Of a stretch of DNA of 64,000 nucleotides, positions 58,831 to 64,000 are shown piece by piece. Position 1 is the first letter of the stretch, and each line of letters opens with the position of its first letter. This stretch comes from a bacterium (GTDB taxonomy: Bacteria > Desulfobacterota > Deferrisomatia > Deferrisomatales > Deferrisomataceae). Both the position numbers and the translations under genes were made by a program. Location: the NCBI GenBank assembly GCA_027021615.1, contig JALUTY010000114.1:19771-83770 (forward strand), given 5' to 3'. The notes below the pieces were generated by a model. The model was not told the origin of the DNA. It did not search any database and saw nothing but the letters and a program-made list of their open reading frames with translations.

Positions 58831-59468
58831 CCGGCCCCAAGGTCCGGCGCCTGGGCCGGGTGGGGTTTCGGGAGGCCTGGGAGCTCCAGAAACGCCTGGG
58901 TGAGGCCTTGCTCCGGGGGGAGGGCCCCGAGCTGATCCTGACCCTGGAGCACCCCCCCGTGATCACCCTGGGCCGCTCGACCCAGCCCGGGGACGCGGGG
59001 CTCTCGGCCGAGGAGTGGCGGGCCCGCGGGGTCGAGGTGGTCCCGGTGGACCGGGGCGGGCGGGCCACGTACCATGGGCCGGGGCAGGTGGTGGTGTACC
59101 CCATCGTGGATCTGCGGCGCCGGGGCCGGGACGTGCGGGCCTACGTGCACGCCCTGGAGGACTCGGCCGCGGCGGCCCTGCAACGGTTCGGCGTCCCGGC
59201 CCGGCCGGGCCGGGACCCCGTGGGTGTGTTTATCGGGCCGGCCAAGGTGGCCTCGATCGGGGTGGCCGTGCGGCGGTGGATCACCCGCCATGGCATCGCG
59301 GTGAACGTGATCAACGACCTTCGAGTGTACCGGTACTTCACCCCCTGCGGGCTCACCGGGGTTTCCATGACCCGGGTCGCCGACCACGCGCCGGTGCCCC
59401 TGGGGGTGGTGCGCGAGGCCCTGATCGAGGAGATCCTGGTGCGCCTGAAACGAATGGAGGAGCCGTAG
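58827..59468 (+). CDS. lipB: Octanoyltransferase LipB
   Basis: 213 residues: LILTLEHPPVITLGRS, VDRGGRATYHGPGQVVVYPI, the catalytic lysine at about 140 (GPAKVASIGV) and cysteine at about 174 (YFTPCGLTGVSMT). It moves octanoyl from acyl carrier protein to a lipoyl-domain lysine before LipA adds sulfur. Its ATG overlaps the stop of the lipoyl-domain gene (ATGA), linking donor enzyme and acceptor. lipA is not in the window. Confidence 0.93.
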   Translation: MTGPKVRRLGRVGFREAWELQKRLGEALLRGEGPELILTLEHPPVITLGRSTQPGDAGLSAEEWRARGVEVVPVDRGGRATYHGPGQVVVYPIVDLRRRGRDVRAYVHALEDSAAAALQRFGVPARPGRDPVGVFIGPAKVASIGVAVRRWITRHGIAVNVINDLRVYRYFTPCGLTGVSMTRVADHAPVPLGVVREALIEEILVRLKRMEEP

Positions 59469-59473
59469 GATCC

Positions 59474-60463
59474 ATGTTCCAGACCATCGTGACCCACAAC
59501 GACCTCGACGGCGTGGCCTCGGCCGCCCTGTGCTCCAAGGCCTACGGCGTGAACCGGATCTTCTTCACCGGGCCCGTGCTGGTGCAGCAGGCCCGGGTGA
59601 CCATCACGGCCCGGGACATCGTGTGCGACCTCCCGTACCCGGTGGAGTGCGGCCTGTGGTTCGATCACCACCGGGGCAACCTGGCCGACCTGGAGCACCG
59701 GGGCCTGGCTCCGGACTCGATCCCGGGCCGGTTCGCGCCGGAGAAGTCGTGCGCCCGTGTGGTATACGACTACCTCCGGCACGAGGGGCGGAGTTTGCCC
59801 GAGCACTTCGCCGCGCTGGTGGACGCCGTGGACGTGGTGGACAGCTTCGGCTACGCCACCGTGGAGGAGTGGAGGGCCGACACCCCGGCCCACGTGGTCT
59901 CGAACGCCATGAAGGGGGAGTTCCGGTCTCCGAGCCAGCGCAACCGGTTCTACCGGGAGCTGGTGTACGCCCTGCGGGACCACGGGCTCGAGAAGACCGC
60001 CCGGGCGAAGGCGGTGCGCCGCCGCTACGAGGCATACCGGCAGGAGGAGGAGCGGATGCTCCGGCTCCTCGAGCAGGACGCCCGGCCCCTGGAGGACGAG
60101 CCCGCGATCGTGCTGGTGGACCTGACGCGGCACAACCGCAGGCCGTTCGTGTGGAAGAACCTGGCCCAGGTCCTCTACCCCGAGGCCCGGGCCGTGGTCT
60201 CGGTGGAGTGCGCCTTTCGGAACGGGCGCAAGACCAACGACCTGTCGGTCTCGATGTCGCTGACGATCCGGCAGAACCAGGAGGGAGCCGGCCGGGACGT
60301 GGGGGAGATCATGCGCACCCTCAACATCGGCGACGGCCACCCCGGTGCGGGAGCCGGCCGGGTGGCATGCCGCTCCAAGGACGAGATGCTCAGGGCCAAG
60401 CAAGAGGTCCTGGAGCGGATCGTGTCCCTGTGGAGGGCCCAGGGGAGGGGAGAGGCGGCATGA
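59474..60463 (+). CDS. DHH superfamily phosphoesterase
   Basis: 329 residues. N-terminal THNDLDGVASAAL and GLWFDHHRGN are DHH metal-binding motifs, LVDAVDVVDSFG is a third, and the C-terminal GDGHPGAGAGRV stands for the DHHA1 GGGHxxAAG motif. Relatives include exopolyphosphatase-like and oligoribonuclease (NrnA-like) enzymes. It lies five bases after lipB and its stop overlaps the truncated lipoprotein start. Confidence 0.85.
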   Translation: MFQTIVTHNDLDGVASAALCSKAYGVNRIFFTGPVLVQQARVTITARDIVCDLPYPVECGLWFDHHRGNLADLEHRGLAPDSIPGRFAPEKSCARVVYDYLRHEGRSLPEHFAALVDAVDVVDSFGYATVEEWRADTPAHVVSNAMKGEFRSPSQRNRFYRELVYALRDHGLEKTARAKAVRRRYEAYRQEEERMLRLLEQDARPLEDEPAIVLVDLTRHNRRPFVWKNLAQVLYPEARAVVSVECAFRNGRKTNDLSVSMSLTIRQNQEGAGRDVGEIMRTLNIGDGHPGAGAGRVACRSKDEMLRAKQEVLERIVSLWRAQGRGEAA

Positions 60464-60603
60464 GGGGGCTCTGGGGTTGGGCGGCCCCAGGCCTTCTCAT
60501 ACTGAGTTGCGTTCAAACCCAGAGCCCTCGGGAGGGCGGGGCGAGGCCCGGCCTCCGGCCGGAGGCGAGGCCGGACGTTGGGATCCGCCGCGCAACGGGC
60601 TGA
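60460..60603 (+). pseudogene. Lipoprotein gene truncated by repeat F
   Basis: The ATG overlaps the DHH gene stop (ATGA). The frame reads MRGLWGWAAPGLLILSCVQT, a lipoprotein signal with lipobox LILSC, and then passes straight into repeat sequence at about 60505. It stops after 47 codons in sequence that is Arg/Pro-rich and repeat-encoded. The original protein is lost. Confidence 0.55.
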
Positions 60604-60683
60604 GGAGCTGCCCCTGGCTCTCCGACAGGTCCCTTTTGCCCCTCCGCTCAGGGGGCCAATCGCTTTGAACACAACTTGGTGTT
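60501..60683. repeat. Dispersed palindromic repeat, copy F
   Basis: Outer ends AGTTGCGTTCAAA (60505-60517) and TTTGAACACAACTTGG (60664-60679) match those of copy E. The interior CTCCGGCCGGAGGCGAGG is a member of the same family. It lies at the junction of the truncated lipoprotein gene and the convergent helicase gene. Confidence 0.7.
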
Positions 60684-60693
60684 ACCCGCGGGT

Positions 60694-61965
60694 TCAGTAG
60701 CGGCCCGGCCGAAGCTCCCGCTTCCGGCTGCGGCTCCTGCCCCCTTCGGAGCGGGGCCGACCCTTGGACCGACCGGAGCGGGCGGGACGCTTGACCTGGG
60801 GCACCGGCTCGAACCAGTCGTCCTCGGGCCAGGCCACCGGCACCTTGTGGCCGATGTACTCCTCGATGGCGTCCAGGCCGAACACGTAGTCCTCGCAGGC
60901 GAGGCTCACGGCCTTGCCCGAGGCCCCGGCCCGGGCCGTGCGGCCGATCCGGTGGACGTAGTCCTCGGCCTCCAGGGGCAGGTCGTAGTTGAACACGTGG
61001 CTGATGCCCTCCACGTGCAGGCCCCGGCTGGCCACGTCGGTGGCCACCAGGACCCGGAGCTCGCCGGCCATGAACCGCCGGAGGATCTTGAGGCGTTGGG
61101 GCTGGCTCACGTCGCCGCTCAGGACCGCGGCCGGGTGGCCGGCCGCGTCGAGCACCGGCTTCAGCCGCGCCGCGGCCCGTTTGGTGTTGACGAACACCAG
61201 CGCCTTGGTCCAGTCTTCCCGCTTCAGCAGACCGAGCAGGAGCGAGGTCTTCTCGGCCGACGACACGTGGTAGAGCACCTGCTCCACCTTCTCGGCCACC
61301 ACCTTGTCGGGGGTGATCTCCACCAGCTCCGGCACGTTCATGTACTCGTACGACAGCTCCATGACCCGGTCGGAGATGGTGGCGGAGAACAGCAGGCTCT
61401 GGCGCCGGTCGTAGCGGGACATGCGGCGCAGCAGGTAACGGATGTCGCCGATGAACCCCATGTCGAACATCCGGTCGGCCTCGTCGATCACCGCCAGCTC
61501 CACGTCCCGCAGGTGGTAGACCTTCTGCTTCAGGTAGTCGATCAGGCGGCCCGGGGTGCCGATGAGCAGGTCCACCCCCTCGGCGATGGCCTGGCGCTGC
61601 TTCTGGTAGTCCACGCCGCCGTAGGCCGCGATCACCCGGAACGGCAGGTGCCGGCCGATGTCCTGGGCGTCCTGGGCCACCTGCACCGCCAGCTCCCGGG
61701 TGGGGGTGAGCACCAGCGCCCGCGGGCACACCCCCCGGGTCTTTCGGCGGGGGGTGCGGAGCATGTGGTTGAAGATGGTGATCAGGAACACCGCTGTCTT
61801 GCCGGACCCGGTCTGGGCCTGCACCGCCGTGTCGCGGCCGTCGAGGGTCAGGGGCAGGCTCCGGGCCTGCACGGGGGTGAGGTGGGTGAATCCGCAGTCG
61901 GCAACGCCTTTCTGGAGATCCGGTGGAAGGTCGAACTCGGTGAAACGCTTGTCGGTGAGGTGCAT
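60694..61965 (-). CDS. DEAD-box RNA helicase (RhlB/RhlE-like)
   Basis: 423 residues with all helicase motifs: FTHLTPVQARSLPL (Q motif), AQTGSGKT, PTRELA, TPGR, VIDEADRMFDMGF, SAT, TDVASRGLHVEGISHV and HRIGRTARAG. A basic, Arg/Ser-rich tail (SGRSKGRPRSEGGRSRSRKR) probably binds RNA. ATG at 61965 follows AAAGGAAGTAC. The open frame runs on far upstream, but that part overlaps the K+ channel gene on the other strand and is not real. Confidence 0.92.
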   Translation of the reverse strand: MHLTDKRFTEFDLPPDLQKGVADCGFTHLTPVQARSLPLTLDGRDTAVQAQTGSGKTAVFLITIFNHMLRTPRRKTRGVCPRALVLTPTRELAVQVAQDAQDIGRHLPFRVIAAYGGVDYQKQRQAIAEGVDLLIGTPGRLIDYLKQKVYHLRDVELAVIDEADRMFDMGFIGDIRYLLRRMSRYDRRQSLLFSATISDRVMELSYEYMNVPELVEITPDKVVAEKVEQVLYHVSSAEKTSLLLGLLKREDWTKALVFVNTKRAAARLKPVLDAAGHPAAVLSGDVSQPQRLKILRRFMAGELRVLVATDVASRGLHVEGISHVFNYDLPLEAEDYVHRIGRTARAGASGKAVSLACEDYVFGLDAIEEYIGHKVPVAWPEDDWFEPVPQVKRPARSGRSKGRPRSEGGRSRSRKRELRPGRY

Positions 61966-62067
61966 GTACTTCCTTTGGATGAGGGCCTCTGAGGGGATGG
62001 CCCGGCCGTCCCGTGGATCGGTCGGGCCTGGCAACGGGAAACACGCCACTATAGGGAGCCGGGAGCG

Positions 62068-63129
62068 GTGCGTCAAACCCGCGGCCGGCCGGGAGCCGCG
62101 GCCGTGAGGAGCCGGGTCCATCTGACCCGGATCCTCGGGCTGCTGTTCGGCATCCTGGCCGTGGGCACCTGCGGGTACCGATGGATCGAGGGCTGGCCGT
62201 GGGAGGACAGCCTGTACATGGTGATCATCACCGTGTCCACCATCGGCTACGGCGAAGTGCGACCCCTGAGCCCGGGGGGGCGGATGTTTACGATGTTCCT
62301 CATCGTGGCGGGGGTCGGGCTCATGACCTACGCCGTGGGTACCCTGGGTCGGATGGTGGTGGAGGGGGAAGTCCAGGCCCTGCTCGGGAGGAGACGCAAG
62401 ATGTCGAAGATCCGAAGGCTCCGCGACCACTACGTGATCTGCGGCTTCGGCCGGATCGGCAAACTGGTGGCCCAGGAGTTCGAGCGCAGGCCCTTGCCGT
62501 TCGTGGTGGTGGAGCGGGACGAGGCCCAGGTGGTGAAGATCCCGGATCACTACCCCGTGGTGGTGGGCGACGCCACCGAGGAGGAGGTGCTGATCCGGGC
62601 GGGGATCGAGCGGGCCAAGGGGCTGGTCACCGCCCTGCATTCCGACGCCGACAACCTGTTCGTAACCCTGACAGCCCGGGGCCTGAACCCCGAGCTGTTC
62701 ATCCTGGCCCGGTATGAGGAGGAGCGCAGCAAGAGGAAGCTGCTGCAGGCCGGGGCGGACCGGGTGGTGTCGCCTTACATCATCGGCGGGACCCGCATGG
62801 CCATGGCGGTGCTGCGGCCCAGCGTGATCGACTTCATCGAGTTGGCCACCACCTCCGAGAGCCTGGGGCTCCAGATGGAGGAGGTGCTGGTGTCCGAGGG
62901 GTCGCCCCTGGCCGGGGTGCCCCTGGCCGAGAGCCCCATTCGCTCCGAGCACGATGTCATGGTGGTGGCCATCAAGCGCCGCAGCGGACGCATGGAGTTC
63001 AACCCCTCGGCACGCACCTGCCCAGAGGCCGGCGACCGGCTGATCGTGATCGGCGAGGTGGAGCACCTCAAGCACCTGGAGGTCCTTGCCCGAGCGGGGA
63101 AGGCGTCGGCCCCGGAGGAGGGCCGGTGA
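62068..63129 (+). CDS. Two-helix potassium channel with RCK (TrkA-N and TrkA-C) domains
   Basis: About 353 residues. Helix 1 is at 22-38 and the pore loop has the K+ filter TIGYGE near residue 60. Helix 2 is at 73-93, then TrkA-N (YVICGFGRIGKLVAQEF, a Rossmann loop) and TrkA-C near the C-terminus. This is the MthK-like layout: a ligand- or NAD-gated K+ channel. The start is GTG at 62068 or GTG at 62104; both have a purine-rich stretch upstream. The stop overlaps the next gene by four bases. Confidence 0.88.
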   Translation: MRQTRGRPGAAAVRSRVHLTRILGLLFGILAVGTCGYRWIEGWPWEDSLYMVIITVSTIGYGEVRPLSPGGRMFTMFLIVAGVGLMTYAVGTLGRMVVEGEVQALLGRRRKMSKIRRLRDHYVICGFGRIGKLVAQEFERRPLPFVVVERDEAQVVKIPDHYPVVVGDATEEEVLIRAGIERAKGLVTALHSDADNLFVTLTARGLNPELFILARYEEERSKRKLLQAGADRVVSPYIIGGTRMAMAVLRPSVIDFIELATTSESLGLQMEEVLVSEGSPLAGVPLAESPIRSEHDVMVVAIKRRSGRMEFNPSARTCPEAGDRLIVIGEVEHLKHLEVLARAGKASAPEEGR

Positions 63130-64000
63130 TCCCGGCGCTCCTGCAGGTGGCGGCCGGGTCGGTGCTGCTGTACCTGGGGGCGACCCTGCTGATCCGGGGC
63201 GCGTCGAGCCTGGCCCGGGGGTTCGGGGTGGCCCCGGCCGTGGTGGGGCTCACGGTGGTGGCCTTCGGAACCAGCCTGCCCGAGCTGGTGGTCACGGTGA
63301 CGGCCGCTCTGGGGGGCAACGGAGACATCGCCCTGGGGAACGTGGTGGGGTCGAACATCGCCAACATCGGCCTGATCCTGGGGCTGTCCACGGTGGCCCG
63401 GTCCCTGACCGTGGAGTTCACCATGATCCGAAGGGAGGTGCCTCTGGGTATGGCCGCGGTCGTGCTGGTGGTGCTTCTCAGCCTGGACGGGAGCCTGGGG
63501 AGGACCGACGGCTTGGTGCTCCTGGCCGGGTTCGCAGGGTTCCTGTACTGGAGCATCGTGGTGGAGCGTCGGGCTCCGGACGAGATTCAGTCGCGCTACC
63601 AGGGTGCCTCACCCACGCTCCTGCGCCGGGGGCTTGACGTCGGCCTCGTGGCCGCGGGGCTCGGGGGAGTGGTGCTGGGAGGGCACCTCCTGGTGCACGG
63701 CGGGGTGACGGCGGCCCGGATCCTGGGCGTGCCGCCGGTGATCGTGGGGCTGACCATGGTGGCCGTGGGCACGAGCCTTCCGGAGATGGCCACCTCCCTG
63801 GTGGCCGTGGCCCGGGGCGAGGACGACATCAGCGTGGGCAACGTGCTGGGGTCGAACCTGTTCAACCTGCTGGGCATCCTGGGGGTGGCTGCCCTGCTGG
63901 ACCCGATCCGGGTGGACGGATCGTTTTTCGTGCTACAGTACCCGGTGCTGGCCGGGTTCACCCTGGCCCTGCTGCCCATCTGCCGTACCGGCTCCCGGAT
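63126..64000 (+). CDS. CaCA family Na+/Ca2+ (K+/Ca2+) antiporter, partial
   Basis: Runs off the window after about 291 codons, from a GTG overlapping the channel stop (GTGA). Two inverted repeats carry the alpha-1 and alpha-2 motifs: VAFGTSLPELVVTVTA with GNVVGSNIANIG, and VAVGTSLPEMATSLVAVARG with GNVLGSNLFNLLG. These are the ion-binding sites of YrbG-type calcium/cation exchangers. Linkage to a K+ channel gene suggests a cation homeostasis pair. Confidence 0.9.
   Translation, partial: MIPALLQVAAGSVLLYLGATLLIRGASSLARGFGVAPAVVGLTVVAFGTSLPELVVTVTAALGGNGDIALGNVVGSNIANIGLILGLSTVARSLTVEFTMIRREVPLGMAAVVLVVLLSLDGSLGRTDGLVLLAGFAGFLYWSIVVERRAPDEIQSRYQGASPTLLRRGLDVGLVAAGLGGVVLGGHLLVHGGVTAARILGVPPVIVGLTMVAVGTSLPEMATSLVAVARGEDDISVGNVLGSNLFNLLGILGVAALLDPIRVDGSFFVLQYPVLAGFTLALLPICRTGSR

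Noticed and set aside
60694..63075. Helicase frame extended to 793 codons
   Set aside because: The extra N-terminal part is antisense to the K+ channel gene. The ATG at 61965 has a ribosome binding site and gives the standard helicase start.

Overview
The window is about 70% GC, gene-dense, and clearly from a Gram-negative bacterium: it carries a BamD lipoprotein, a TonB protein, a TonB-dependent receptor, SfsA and a broken PagP. The pairing of a TIGR03960-type radical SAM/DUF2344 protein with RNase G, the gatCAB operon and a Cys-Cys peptide/radical SAM cassette of the kind known from Geobacter relatives point to a high-GC member of the Desulfobacterota (former Deltaproteobacteria). That placement is inference; there is no rRNA here to confirm it. 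No tRNA, rRNA or CRISPR array was seen.

Layout. 1-7.7 kb: an IclR-regulated minus-strand catabolic operon. In transcription order it holds IclR, a PanB-like aldolase, an unassigned barrel-like protein, glutamate-type dehydrogenase, an ectoine-hydrolase-like M24 protein, an Asp/Glu racemase-like protein, an M20 amidohydrolase, and the first codons of a secreted protein that leaves the window. 8-10.4 kb: a WrbA-like flavoprotein, an APC-like permease and an isochorismatase fragment cut by a 151-bp inverted-repeat element. 10.4-13.6 kb: a MarR-controlled set (isochorismatase-like hydrolase, ABM-domain membrane protein, pirin) with two similar palindromic operators. 13.7-19.1 kb: envelope region with two decayed genes (possible PIG-L deacetylase, PagP), a GT2-GtrA-GT39 fusion and a membrane PHP protein. 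19.1-31 kb: a 184-bp MITE, an AT-rich hemerythrin gene, rsmI, yifB/comM, a transketolase-like protein, an HD protein, a radical SAM protein and RNase G. 31-37 kb (minus strand): TPR protein, bamD, mtnA-gatB-gatA-gatC. 37.4-42.6 kb: ABC_sub_bind-type periplasmic protein, histidine kinase, response regulator, TonB-dependent receptor. 42.6-46.2 kb: the most interesting region, an MFS exporter of unusual composition followed by two paralogous 37-38-residue peptides ending in a conserved CCKTGPE-x-LRT core and a radical SAM/SPASM enzyme. This is a complete-looking RiPP cassette. 46-64 kb: sfsA, tonB, an aminotransferase, a DUF1178/degenerate-SPASM/cysteine-desulfurase operon, PhoH, tsaD-rsmA-homoserine kinase-lipoate ligase, a lone lipoyl domain with lipB, a DHH protein, a DEAD-box helicase, a K+ channel and a truncated Ca2+/cation antiporter.

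Running through the gaps is a family of palindromic intergenic repeats (about 0.1-0.3 kb, at least seven copies plus partial ends). Two of them have altered or truncated coding sequences. Short degenerate tandem tracts also lie just before several start codons.
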